Assembly (NCBI GenBank): GCA_020831885.1
Contig: JAFIFU010000013.1
Location: 1-64,000 of the forward strand
Source: Ectothiorhodospiraceae bacterium
GTDB lineage: Bacteria > Pseudomonadota > Gammaproteobacteria > Nitrococcales > Aquisalimonadaceae
Length of the DNA stretch: 64,000 nucleotides
Direction of reading: 5' to 3'
In this document: positions 53,724 to 62,296 of the stretch, piece after piece
Numbering within the stretch: the stretch's first letter is position 1
How the letters are laid out: each line of letters opens with the position of its first letter
Position numbers and translations under genes: made by a program
The notes under the pieces: generated by a model
Database searches by the model: none
Told to the model about the DNA's origin: nothing
Seen by the model: the letters and a program-made list of their open reading frames with translations, nothing else

Positions 53724-54257
53724 TCACATCCCTCCCTGACCGCTCAGATACACGTTGAGGGGCTTCTCTCGCGGCGGGTTGGTGCGCGGCGGTGCGGCAT
53801 CAGGCGACTGCTGGGCCCATGAGCGCATCCGTTCCATTCCCGTTTCACTGGCATCCACATAGGTGATGGCACCCGTGGGACAGGCTTTGGCGCACCAGGG
53901 ATCGCCGCCACAGAGATCACACTTGATGACCTTGCCGCTGTCGGCCTCGTAGTTGACGGTTCCGAACGGGCAGGCAATGGTGCACACCTTGCAGCCGACG
54001 CAGACGTCCTCCAGCACGTTCTTGGCACCGGTGGCCATATCCACCACGATGGCCTCCACCGGACAAGCGTGCATGCACCAGGCCTCGTCACACTGGGTGC
54101 AGGTGTAGGGAGCGAAACGACCCTCCTCATGGAAGGTGAACACCTTGATCCGGGACTTCGCCGGATTGAAAGCCCCGGTGTTTTCGTAGGAACAGGCCAT
54201 CTCGCACTGCAGACAGCCGGTACACTTCTCGGGCTCCAGCTTCAATGCCTTAAGCAT
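53724..54257 (-). CDS. aorA: Four-cluster ferredoxin-like subunit (AorA-like)
   Basis: 177 residues with four 4Fe-4S motifs in the DMSO-reductase-B / HycB arrangement: CTGCLQCEMACS, CTQCDEAWCMHACP, CVGCKVCTIACP and CDLCGGDPWCAKACP. It carries electrons between the tungsten subunit and the FAD subunit, and can polymerise into a filament in Aromatoleum AorAB. First gene of the minus-strand aorABC-moaD-like-unknown cluster. A SAR-rich tail (PDAAPPRTNPP) follows. Confidence 0.92.
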   Translation of the reverse strand: MLKALKLEPEKCTGCLQCEMACSYENTGAFNPAKSRIKVFTFHEEGRFAPYTCTQCDEAWCMHACPVEAIVVDMATGAKNVLEDVCVGCKVCTIACPFGTVNYEADSGKVIKCDLCGGDPWCAKACPTGAITYVDASETGMERMRSWAQQSPDAAPPRTNPPREKPLNVYLSGQGGM

Positions 54258-54454
54258 CTGATACTCCTCCTGTCGCCAACTCCGGTCCCGAAAGCGTCTT
54301 TACTTGTTATGCGGGCATACGCTCCGGGTTCCCCGTGCCGCCGGGAGACCACTTTTCCCGGCTATCAATGGAGTGTAGAACGATCGCGGCAGTCTGGCCA
54401 AACACCCGTGCACCGCCGGAATGTGCCGACATGGCGGACACCCCCCCGCGCCTT

Positions 54455-54495
54455 GGGAAGCGCTGACTTATTCCCATGGCGCTCTGGCCTTGCTA
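54455..54495 (-). repeat. Palindromic repeat family, half copy D at the SDR stop codon
   Basis: On the minus strand the SDR stop codon TAG is followed directly by CAAGGCCAGAGCGCCATG and GGAATAAGTCAGCGCTTCC, matching the terminal part of the full copy at 49775-49955 and half copies A and E. The stop codon is at the inner edge of the element. Confidence 0.7.
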
Positions 54496-55176
54496 ACGCA
54501 CCGCCCAGCCGCCGCTCACCGGGAACACCTGCCCGACGAAACAATCCGCCGCGGCGGTACAGAGGAAAGCGGCGGTCATGGCATCCTCCCGTGGCGACAC
54601 CAGGCGCCCCAAGGGGACCTCGCGCTTGAGACGATCCTGGAATCTGGGATTGCTCTGAACCTCTTCCGGGAAATAGGTCGGGTTGTCGACAAAGTTCTGA
54701 GCGATGGCATTCAACTGAATGTTATCCGCCGCCAACTCCACACCCGCGGCCTGGACATAGGCCAGTTGCGCCCCCCGGGCTGCGCTGTAGGTGGAGGCTC
54801 GCCGCATGCCGCGCAAGGCCGACGCACTGCCGATAACCAGAATCTTGCCACCGCCCCGCGCCTTCATGCCTGGCACCGCCGCACGGACCAGACGGGGGAG
54901 CGGATCCACCAGGTGCGCGAACACGTCCTCCCATTCCGCATCGGTGACATCCGCCACCCGGGTACTGGGTGCGGGGATCGCCAGATTGGCGATGAGCGCG
55001 TCAATGTCACCGCTCTCCGCGACCACCGCCGCGGGGGCTTCGGGATCTGTCAGGTCCCGGGCATCAGCCACCACGGTGGCGCCCAGCTCCTGGAACACCT
55101 CGCAGAACGCGGGCCCCATGAAGCTGTCCGCCTGGGTTACCAGAACACGCTTGCCCGCGACATCACACAACGTCAT
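54493..55176 (-). CDS. Halohydrin dehalogenase-like short-chain dehydrogenase homologue
   Basis: 227 residues, SDR fold. The cofactor-binding TGxxxGxG is replaced by T14-QADS-F19-M-G21, which equals the T-x4-F/Y-x-G motif of halohydrin dehalogenases. The catalytic Ser-Tyr-Lys is Ser-Tyr-Arg: S117, Y130, R134, with exactly 12 residues between S and Y and 3 between Y and R, the second HHDH motif. NFVDNPTYFP (161-170) resembles the halide-pocket loop of HheA/HheB enzymes, and the C-terminus is GQVFPVSGGW. Reversible dehalogenation of vicinal halo-alcohols to epoxides is expected; NAD(P) use is unlikely. Stands alone, between aor genes and the transporter. Confidence 0.8.
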   Translation of the reverse strand: MTLCDVAGKRVLVTQADSFMGPAFCEVFQELGATVVADARDLTDPEAPAAVVAESGDIDALIANLAIPAPSTRVADVTDAEWEDVFAHLVDPLPRLVRAAVPGMKARGGGKILVIGSASALRGMRRASTYSAARGAQLAYVQAAGVELAADNIQLNAIAQNFVDNPTYFPEEVQSNPRFQDRLKREVPLGRLVSPREDAMTAAFLCTAAADCFVGQVFPVSGGWAVR

Positions 55177-55239
55177 CGCGCCGCTCCTCCGTCTTGAACT
55201 GTTATCGACCAGTGTAGTCCGCCAACCCTGCCCCGGATC

Positions 55240-57090
55240 CTACAGCGGCCACACCCAAAGCAGCATGGGCACGGCGACTGCCACCACCAGCACTTCCAAC
55301 GGCAGCCCCAGACGCCAGTAATCACCGAAACGGAACCCGCCGGGTCCCAGGATGAGGGTGTTGTTCTGGTGACCGATGGGCGTCAGAAAGGCGCAGGACG
55401 CCCCCACCGCCACCGCCATCAGGTAAGGATCCGAGCTCACCCCCAGTTGCCCGGCGGTGCTGATCGCGATGGGGCACATCACGGCCGCTGTGGCCGCATT
55501 GTTCATCATGTCCGAGAGGAACATGGTGACCACCAGCACCAACGCCAGCGCGGCAACGGTATTGCCCTGCGCCAGTGTTTCCAGCAGGACAGCCGCCAGC
55601 AGATCCGCCGCGCCCGTCACCTCCATGGCCCCCGCCACCGGTATCAGGGCCGCAAGCAGCACAATCACCGGCCAGTCCACCGCATCGTACACGGCACGGG
55701 GCGATACCACGCGGGTAACCATCACCGCCAGCACACCGGCGGCGAACGCCACGGCCGCCGGCAACAGACCGAACGCAGCGCCGGCGACCGCCATGACCAT
55801 GATCATGCTGGCCATCACCGCCTTCCGCTTGTCAGGAATGCGCACCTCCCGCTCGGCCAGCGGTACGCAACCGAAGTTCGACGAAAACTCCCGCAGGGAC
55901 TCCGGGGGCCCCTGCAGCAGCAGCACATCCCCTTCCTTGAGCTGCATCCGGCGCAGACGGGCAATGGAGCGGGTACCCTGCCGGGACACCGCCAGCAGAT
56001 TCACCCCGAACCGGCTGCGCAACTGCACGTCGGTGGCGGATCGCTGACTGAGCGCAGAGCCAGGCAATACCGCCATTTCCATAACCACCACCTCGTCCGC
56101 GGTTACCTTCTCGGCCTCGTTGTTGTTCTCTTCATCGTTCGCCGGGTCCCCGTCCGCACTCCCCGGTTCCCCCTTTTCATCATCCTGGTTCTCTTCCTTT
56201 TCCACCGCCTCTTCCAGCTTCAGGCCGAGATTGGACAGCAGAGCGCCCAGGGCCTCCGGCTCCGCCTCGATCAGCAGAATATCCCCGCGCAGCACTTTGC
56301 GATTCGGATGCGGCGCGTGCAGCCGGACCTCGTTGCGGATCAGGCCGATGACCTGGGCATCGGCTTCCTCCAGTTCCTGCTCCACGTCCCGGAGTGTCTG
56401 CCCCCGCACCCGGGATTTTGACGTGATCCGGACTTCGGTGAGGTAGGCGCTGGTCTCGAAGCCACCGACATCCGCCTGCTCCCGCCTTGGCACCAGGCGC
56501 CAGCCCACCAGTGCGACGAAGATCACACCCGTAAGCGCAACCACGCCCCCGACGGGAGTGAAATCGAACATGGAAAACGAGCTGGGGCCCACATCCGCCC
56601 GGAAACCGGAGACGATGAGGTTCGGCGGCGTCCCGACCATCGTGGTCATTCCGCCGAGAATGGAGCCGAAAGCAAGTGGCATCAGCACCTGGCCGGCCGG
56701 TAACTCCTGCTTCCGCGCGATCTGGATAGCCACAGGCATGAGCAGCGCCAGCGCACCGACATTGTTCATGAAGCCGGAGAGCAGCGCCGCGATACCGGTC
56801 AGCGCCGCGATGGTCAATGTGGGCCCGGCGCCGGAAGGCAGCAGACGCCGGGTCAGGACGTCAACAACCCCCGAGACTTGCAGGCTGTGACTGAGTATCA
56901 GCACACAGGCCACGGTGACCACCGCCGGATGACCAAATCCCGCGAATGCCTCCCCGGGACGGATCAACCCCGCCAGCACACAGGCCAGGAGCGCACCCAT
57001 GGCGACCATGTCGTGCCGCCACCGCCCCCAGAGAAACATGGCCACGGTGGCAAGCAGGATGCCCAGAACGATTAGCTGATCAACGGTCAC
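55240..57090 (-). CDS. DASS/SLC13 family transporter with two cytoplasmic RCK_C domains
   Basis: 616 residues. Two hydrophobic halves (about 1-200 and 430-616) with the CitM/SLC13 repeats FMNNVGALALLMPVAIQIA and MNNAATAAVMCPIAI, each followed by a proline-containing loop (VGTPPNLIVSG, LTPIGHQNNTLI). Between them lie two TrkA-C/RCK_C domains (about 215-300 and 335-420). They are separated by a highly acidic linker of about 30 residues (KEENQDDEKGEPGS, NDEENNNEAEK). Likely sodium-coupled anion (sulfate, dicarboxylate) transporter; substrate not readable. Confidence 0.88.
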   Translation of the reverse strand: MTVDQLIVLGILLATVAMFLWGRWRHDMVAMGALLACVLAGLIRPGEAFAGFGHPAVVTVACVLILSHSLQVSGVVDVLTRRLLPSGAGPTLTIAALTGIAALLSGFMNNVGALALLMPVAIQIARKQELPAGQVLMPLAFGSILGGMTTMVGTPPNLIVSGFRADVGPSSFSMFDFTPVGGVVALTGVIFVALVGWRLVPRREQADVGGFETSAYLTEVRITSKSRVRGQTLRDVEQELEEADAQVIGLIRNEVRLHAPHPNRKVLRGDILLIEAEPEALGALLSNLGLKLEEAVEKEENQDDEKGEPGSADGDPANDEENNNEAEKVTADEVVVMEMAVLPGSALSQRSATDVQLRSRFGVNLLAVSRQGTRSIARLRRMQLKEGDVLLLQGPPESLREFSSNFGCVPLAEREVRIPDKRKAVMASMIMVMAVAGAAFGLLPAAVAFAAGVLAVMVTRVVSPRAVYDAVDWPVIVLLAALIPVAGAMEVTGAADLLAAVLLETLAQGNTVAALALVLVVTMFLSDMMNNAATAAVMCPIAISTAGQLGVSSDPYLMAVAVGASCAFLTPIGHQNNTLILGPGGFRFGDYWRLGLPLEVLVVAVAVPMLLWVWPL

Positions 57091-57250
57091 GCGGTGCCCT
57101 GTGTGATGAACCCCGGGTGGTCACGGGCCGGCCGTATGCTGTCGCCGGCGGCATGACATGGCTGACACTATACCAGTGTCGGGGAAGGGTCGCGTCAACG
57201 GGGTGTGCCGATCAACGGGGGCCGGAAGCCCCCGACGCCTGGAACGAAAA

Positions 57251-57340
57251 TGGCGGAGAGGGTGGGATTCGAACCCACGGACCCCGCGAGGGGTCACTCG
57301 ATTTCGAGTCGAGCCCATTCGGCCGCTCTGGCACCTCTCC
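57251..57340 (-). tRNA. tRNA-Ser (anticodon CGA)
   Basis: On the minus strand the 90-base sequence starts GGAGAGGTGCCAGAG and ends CCTCTCCGCCA, so CCA is encoded. The 7-bp acceptor stem is GGAGAGG/CCTCTCC. The anticodon arm reads GACTCGAAATC with CGA, a long variable arm (ACCCCTCGCGGGGT) marks a class II tRNA, and the T arm has GGTTCGAATCC. Decodes UCG. It lies between the DASS transporter and mltF. Confidence 0.97.
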
Positions 57341-57407
57341 GTGGGCGCTGTGGCCATGGAGGCGGTAGTTTACAATAATCCCCTTTGGGTTTCGAAGGCG
57401 TTTTTCC

Positions 57408-58883
57408 ATGCCGCAGTTCCGTGCCGGAGGCATCACCCTGTTGCTTGCCACTGCCCTGATAGCAATGGCCGCCGGCGGCGCGCTGTACCATCCCACGGCG
57501 GAAGAGCGGGTGCAGCGTTCCGGTGAACTGCGGGTGGCGATGCTCACACCCATGCAGGACAGCCGGAACGGCGGCCAGGGTCCGCTGGGGCTTGAACATG
57601 ACCTGGTGAGGCATTTCGCCGAAACCCTTGGGGTCAGCCCGGTCTTCCTGCTGGCGGACTCCAAGGCGGACTTATATCGATCGGTGGCTGCGGGGGACGC
57701 GGATGTCGCCATCGGCGGCCTGAGCATCAGTGGCCGCCGGGACGGAACCTTCCGTTACACGGAACCGTTCGCGGAAGCGGACCGGCAGTTGATCTACAGG
57801 TTCGGGGATCCCACGCCGGTGGGTTTTGATCAGATCGCAGGCGACGGGGACGCGGAACTGGCCGTGCTGGCCCACAGCCCCCACGCCGAGCGCCTGCGCG
57901 AGCTACGAGATGAACGGCACCCCGAACTGTACTGGACGGAGGTGGCCAGCGGCAGCACGGAAGAACTGCTGTTCCGCGTCTGGAACCGGGAGCTGGATTT
58001 CACGGTCGCCAATTCCATCGATGTGATGCGCACCCAGCGCTACTATCCGGAGTTGCGTGTAGCATTCAACCTGGATGAAGGCATTCCGTTGCGCTGGGTG
58101 CTCTCCGCCGACAGCGACGACACCCTGTTGGCAGCGGCCAACCGCTTCATTGCGGACGCGCAACAGAACGGGCTGCTGGCCTATCTGCAGGAAAAACATC
58201 TGGGCCACTTGCGGGAATTCGATTACGTCGGGGCAAGGGTCTTTCTGCGGCATGTGACGGAACGTCTGCCGGAATTCCGGCCGCTGTTCCAGGAGGCCGC
58301 CAGGGAACAGGCGTTGGACTGGCGACTGCTGGCCGCCATCGGCTATCAGGAGTCGCACTGGAACCCACGGGCGGTCTCCCCCACCGGCGTTCGGGGCGTC
58401 ATGATGCTGACCCAGCGCACGGCGGCGGACCTGGGGGTGACCGATCGGCTGGACCCGGCCCAGAGCATCCACGGCGGAGCACGCTATTTCCGTTCGCTGC
58501 GGGAACGCATCCCGGAGCGCATCGAGGAGCCGGCACGCACCTGGTTCGCACTGGCCGCGTACAACGTGGGCATGGGTCACCTGGAAGACGCGCGCCGTCT
58601 CACCGAGACCCGGGGCGGAGATCCGGATGCCTGGACCGACGTCAAGGAAACACTGCCCCTGCTGGCGGATCCGGAATGGCATTCCCAAACACGGTATGGT
58701 TACGCCCGGGGCTGGGAACCGGTGATCTACGTCGCCCAGGTCCGCACGTACTATGAGCTGCTGCTACGGATAGCCGATCAGGACGGCACGCCGGTACCGG
58801 CCAGCACAATGCCGCCGGCTGTCCCCTACGCCGAGACCCGACGGGAACTACGGCTGGGCGAAGCCCTGGAATCCGCCTTATGA
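57408..58883 (+). CDS. mltF: Membrane-bound lytic murein transglycosylase F
   Basis: 491 residues. N-terminal signal anchor (residues 8-25), then an ABC-type solute-binding domain (about 35-270, SGELRVAMLTPMQDS start) that regulates activity in this family, then an SLT family 1 domain with catalytic glutamate in IGYQESHWNPRA near residue 312 and GVRGVMMLTQRTAADLGV. Periplasmic face of the envelope, peptidoglycan turnover. The ATG lies 67 bases past the tRNA-Ser 5' end on the opposite strand. Its 3' end overlaps convergent tadA by 6 bp. Confidence 0.94.
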   Translation: MPQFRAGGITLLLATALIAMAAGGALYHPTAEERVQRSGELRVAMLTPMQDSRNGGQGPLGLEHDLVRHFAETLGVSPVFLLADSKADLYRSVAAGDADVAIGGLSISGRRDGTFRYTEPFAEADRQLIYRFGDPTPVGFDQIAGDGDAELAVLAHSPHAERLRELRDERHPELYWTEVASGSTEELLFRVWNRELDFTVANSIDVMRTQRYYPELRVAFNLDEGIPLRWVLSADSDDTLLAAANRFIADAQQNGLLAYLQEKHLGHLREFDYVGARVFLRHVTERLPEFRPLFQEAAREQALDWRLLAAIGYQESHWNPRAVSPTGVRGVMMLTQRTAADLGVTDRLDPAQSIHGGARYFRSLRERIPERIEEPARTWFALAAYNVGMGHLEDARRLTETRGGDPDAWTDVKETLPLLADPEWHSQTRYGYARGWEPVIYVAQVRTYYELLLRIADQDGTPVPASTMPPAVPYAETRRELRLGEALESAL

Positions 58884-59387
58884 CTGCCCGACAACGTCGG
58901 TCTGTTGCGCTGTGGCCCCGCGACGGGCACGGAAGAAGACACGCAACAACTCCGCGCTCTCGGCAGCCATGACACCACCGGTCACCTGCACCTGGTGGTT
59001 GTGCAAGCCGGCATCCAGCAGGTTGAAGCGGCTTTCCACGGCACCGGTCTTCGGCTCCGGCGCGGCGTAGACCAGGCGTTCCACACGGGCATGCACCAGG
59101 GCGCCCACGCACATGACACAAGGCTCCAGCGTCACGTACAGCGTGGTACCGGGAAGCCGGTAGTTGCCCAGCCGCCGGGCGCCTTCACGCAGGGCATGGA
59201 TCTCCGCGTGGCTGGTCGGATCGCTGGAGCCAATAGGACGATTCCAGCCGCGAGCAAGCACCTGGTCATCCTGCACCAGTACGGCACCCACCGGAACCTC
59301 TCCCGCTTCCGCCGCCAGCCGGGCAAGCTCCAGTGCCTCGCTCATCCAGCGCTGGTCCGGCACAGACCAACGGTTCTCCGCATTCAT
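58878..59387 (-). CDS. tadA: tRNA-specific adenosine deaminase
   Basis: Converts A34 to inosine in tRNA-Arg(ACG). 169 residues. Zinc-dependent deaminase motifs: H60-A-E62 in SHAEIHALREG and P-C90-V-M-C93 in TLEPCVMCVGALVHARV, followed by FNLLDAGLHNHQVQV. Starts four bases inside the upstream 149-residue gene's stop (ATGA overlap), so they are coupled. Confidence 0.95.
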   Translation of the reverse strand: MNAENRWSVPDQRWMSEALELARLAAEAGEVPVGAVLVQDDQVLARGWNRPIGSSDPTSHAEIHALREGARRLGNYRLPGTTLYVTLEPCVMCVGALVHARVERLVYAAPEPKTGAVESRFNLLDAGLHNHQVQVTGGVMAAESAELLRVFFRARRGATAQQTDVVGQS

Positions 59388-59833
59388 CCCAGTTCCTGTG
59401 CAAAATGGGCGTCCAGCGCCGCGCGCCGACGCTGGAGAAAATAGTGGGCCCAGCGCACCGCGTCATAACCCGATCCGGACTGCAGCCCACCCGCCTCCAG
59501 CTCCCGCTCCGCCAGGCCGATCACGCATTCCAGCGCGGCGGACGGGGATTGCTCCACGCGCACACCGGAGCGCAGCCGCCAGATATGGCGACTCCGGGTC
59601 GGCGACGCCGGAACAAGATCCCCGCGGGCCAGCGCATCCAGGGCTTCCCAGTGATCCATGAGCAGATAGTCCAGTTGCTCCAGGGCGGCCTGGCGCGCCA
59701 GACGATCCGCCTCCATCGGTCCGCTCCGCCCCTGATTACGCCTCACCTGGCGCTGTGCCAGATCCAGCACGAGTTCAAGTGCATCCGATGGCGACAGCAG
59801 GTCGAGATCGTCATCGGATGTGGGATCATTCAT
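59384..59833 (-). CDS. Uncharacterised helical protein (149 residues) upstream of tadA
   Basis: Cytoplasmic, acidic N-terminus (MNDPTSDDDLDLLSPSDALEL). Two similar helical units are visible: LSPSDALELVLDLAQRQVRRN near residue 13 and SPSAALECVIGLAERELEAGG near residue 96, which suggests an internal duplication. No known family. ATG overlaps tadA by 4 bp. The 3.3-kb accessory segment begins about 20 bp upstream of its start, so its original promoter may have been displaced. Confidence 0.7.
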   Translation of the reverse strand: MNDPTSDDDLDLLSPSDALELVLDLAQRQVRRNQGRSGPMEADRLARQAALEQLDYLLMDHWEALDALARGDLVPASPTRSRHIWRLRSGVRVEQSPSAALECVIGLAERELEAGGLQSGSGYDAVRWAHYFLQRRRAALDAHFAQELG

Positions 59834-60372
59834 GGCTGATGGCCCCTTGCCTCATTCCCACTCGATGTTAAACGAGCTATTGATGTCAATGGCTTACTCG
59901 CCAGGGCAGGTAGTAATACCACAAACGATGTCCTCTTCAGAAACCGCCGCCCATCACCGCGGAACGTTGCTGATTGAACACTGCCACACGGCACCTTGGG
60001 CCACCTTCCGGGCTGCGACTTCCCATTGTGTCCCCTCATGCTCCTGCACGTTATGGGTCACCGCAAACCGGTTGCTCGCCCGGGGGTTCCCACGTGGCCG
60101 GACCATGCACATGAGGCCCCTGATCGATTGATCGAGAACCCGGGGCAGCGCCTCCAATCCGACATCCCATTGATATCGTCACGCAGAACCGTCTTTCTCG
60201 TACTGACATTTTTGGCGAGCAGACATTCACACCCGTCTTACAGCAAGTCCATGGGAAACCCGGAATCCCTTTGGGTACACGCCCGTATGCTGTCCCTACA
60301 CTGTTTCGCCAAGGCATCCTCTGGCCTCTTCCCGTTTCCGGCGCTTATCTGCGAAGCCATTCCAGCAGGCTG
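59834..60372. other. Degenerate intergenic segment with guaA-end repeat and gene remnants
   Basis: No intact gene. At 59856-59867 it carries TCCCACTCGATG, the same 12 bases as the last codons of guaA at 63143-63154. Read on the minus strand this region ends FNIEWE-stop, like the ATIEWE end of GuaA. Upstream of that, minus-strand frames hold broken coding-like pieces (67 codons ending ISNVPR at 59957, then VSEEDIVCGITTCPGE at about 59900-59948 interrupted by stops), suggesting a decayed gene. Not identified. Confidence 0.5.
59856..59867. repeat. Distal att-like direct repeat of the guaA 3' end
   Basis: TCCCACTCGATG, identical and in the same orientation as 63143-63154 inside the guaA stop region. 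One further matching base lies on the outer side with a mismatch between. Compatible with an attachment-site core for an element integrated into guaA. Confidence 0.55.
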
Positions 60373-60480
60373 ACAAGGCGGCGTTCGCAGACAATAGCGA
60401 GCCCTTGGCAAGAGCCGGAACACCGCCCCCGGGCACGCTGTAAAGCCAGAGCACCACGGGAATCGATCAGCGCTTCCTTA
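60373..60480. repeat. Palindromic repeat family, right-half copy E
   Basis: Matches the internal GC block and right end of the full copy: GCGAGCCCTTGGCAAGAGCC is identical, CACGCTGTAAAGCC differs by one base, and ATCAGCGCTTCCTTA is the terminal block. The left third is missing. Its terminal TTA is the complement of the TAA stop codon of the 602-residue gene. Confidence 0.8.
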
Positions 60481-62286
60481 GTCCGGGCCGTTACCGATGG
60501 GCAGGTTCACCGAGGTCAGTTGTGGTGCCCGCATGCAGAAGCTGCTGTTGCCACGTACCACATCCCAGTTCGACTCCGCCTGCCAGGCCTGGTGGCTGAC
60601 GCTGGCAGGGCTGCCGTGGCGACTGACGAAACGGCCGGGGCTCCCGGTGATGCAGCGGCCCGGGCTGTCCGGGTCCGGGCCCCATGTGACGCCGTAATAG
60701 TCGCAGTTGGTACCGGAATGCACCGAACATGCAGGATTCTCTCTGGGATCTGGTGCAGCGCAGGGGTCCGGGGCCGTATGGATGCCGATATGATGCAGGC
60801 GGTCGATGTATTCCACCAGTGGCGGGTAATCCACCACATGGCAGAGCACGGGCATGTGAAAGAGCGTGGACACCAGGGCGCGCTGCGCGCCGTGGGTGAT
60901 GGCCATGTAGTTCACGCCCGGCTCGCCGGGGGCACCGTCAATGTATCCATAGGGGTCGCGCTGGGTGCGACGGCCGGAACTGGAGTCGCATTCGCCTGGT
61001 GCACCGTCGTAGCACTGCTGACTGAACAGCTCTGACCAGTAATCCCGCTCCTTGTGTTCCGGGAAGTGGGGCTCATCGCCCCAGACCAGGGCACCGTTCT
61101 GGCCGATGTTGATCTGCCGCAGTTCCTGCGGGCCACGTAACGCGGGATCGTCATGGTGGATGGTGTCGAGCATTGCCCGCAGCGTGTCTGCCCGCTCAGG
61201 GTCACGGAGGAGTGCTGCCAGGAATGCCGGCGGCAGGTACTGGCCCGCCCACTGGCCGGCGCCGGAACCCCAGGCCCGTTGAACGCCGTCCGGCGGGCTG
61301 TAACGGGCGTGGTAGATGTCCAGGCCATAGCTCAGCATGGCCGCAAGTGCCGGGTGCTTTTCGTCCAGGCTGTGGGCGGATGAGAACAGGGTGACCAGGT
61401 CGTTGCTGAAGGTCGATGCCACGGTCGCCCCGTAATCGGGCACCATGATATGCGCGCGGAAGGCACGTCCTCCCTCGGAGAAACCGCCCAGCTCGGCGTT
61501 ACGGATGCTGAACGCCTCGCTGGCATGGGTCCATCGGCGACGAATGGTTTCCAGGTCGCGGGAATTGTGCCAGCTTCCGGAAACCAGATCGGTGCTTGGA
61601 AGGCGGGAAAGGTCAAAGTCGGACCAGCGCAGCAGCGGCTTCTCGGTGCCCGTGATCGGTGGGCGGATGGTGTCCGCCCCGGCCAGGGGCGGTACGTCGG
61701 TGAGCACTGTCACGACGTGGTAGGCGTCAACGCATTCGCCGACAATTGCGCCGGTACCGCAGGTCGAGCTCTCGTCGGAGGCTTCCGGGCGTTGTTTGGC
61801 GGCCACCAGTGAGGTGATGCCGGTGAACACCTGTGGTAGCGCGCCAGAGGCGATCAGATCCTGCGACGGGTCGTGATTTCCATAGTGGTTGCTGCCATCC
61901 AGCAAACCCAGTGCTTCGGTGGTGGGATTGGCGTCCAGGCTGATGCTGCCATTGCCGTCAACGCTGAGCAGCGTCAGGGTTTCCCCCGGGCGCGGTGCGA
62001 TCCAGTAATCCCCGTTGGCGAACTGGCCGCAGTAGGCATCACCGCCGTCGGATTGAAACTGCCAGTGGAAACTGGCGGCCTGGTGGGGTGGGCGTGGTGC
62101 GCCGGTGGATTCCACAGTGATGCTGATCGCCTGCCCTGTGCAGGGTGCGGTGAGGTCCGTGGAGCCGCAGTCGCAGTCAGCAATGGCCTGCAACGGCGCA
62201 GCCGCCAACAGCAGGGCGAGTCCGGGCCGCAGGGCGACGCCAGTCCAGGGTCTCTGTGATGTATCGCAAAACGGCATGGGGTGCAT
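60478..62286 (-). CDS. Unrecognised 602-residue secreted, cysteine-rich protein
   Basis: Start ATG 62286 (MHPMPFCDTSQ) has AGGAAG 6 bases upstream. A signal peptide is likely (ALRPGLALLLAAAPLQAIA, cleavage near residue 36), and more than fifteen cysteines in the mature part suggest disulfides. Residues 38-110 look like a beta-sandwich domain (ITVESTGAPRPPHQAASFHW, FANGDYWIAPRPGE); the middle is helical with many Asp/His (DLVSGSWHNSRDLETIRRRW, HPALAAMLSYGLDIYHA, LDTIHHDDPALRG), reminiscent of alpha/alpha-barrel polysaccharide lyases but without a motif I can name. The gene lies in the guaA-linked segment, immediately after a lipoprotein gene. Its stop TAA belongs to repeat copy E. Confidence 0.7.
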   Translation of the reverse strand: MHPMPFCDTSQRPWTGVALRPGLALLLAAAPLQAIADCDCGSTDLTAPCTGQAISITVESTGAPRPPHQAASFHWQFQSDGGDAYCGQFANGDYWIAPRPGETLTLLSVDGNGSISLDANPTTEALGLLDGSNHYGNHDPSQDLIASGALPQVFTGITSLVAAKQRPEASDESSTCGTGAIVGECVDAYHVVTVLTDVPPLAGADTIRPPITGTEKPLLRWSDFDLSRLPSTDLVSGSWHNSRDLETIRRRWTHASEAFSIRNAELGGFSEGGRAFRAHIMVPDYGATVASTFSNDLVTLFSSAHSLDEKHPALAAMLSYGLDIYHARYSPPDGVQRAWGSGAGQWAGQYLPPAFLAALLRDPERADTLRAMLDTIHHDDPALRGPQELRQINIGQNGALVWGDEPHFPEHKERDYWSELFSQQCYDGAPGECDSSSGRRTQRDPYGYIDGAPGEPGVNYMAITHGAQRALVSTLFHMPVLCHVVDYPPLVEYIDRLHHIGIHTAPDPCAAPDPRENPACSVHSGTNCDYYGVTWGPDPDSPGRCITGSPGRFVSRHGSPASVSHQAWQAESNWDVVRGNSSFCMRAPQLTSVNLPIGNGPD

Positions 62287-62296
62287 GACAGTCTTC

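Noticed and set aside
55369-56421. 350-codon plus-strand frame rich in His, Arg and Gln
   Set aside because: Antisense to the DASS transporter; composition is typical of a shadow frame.
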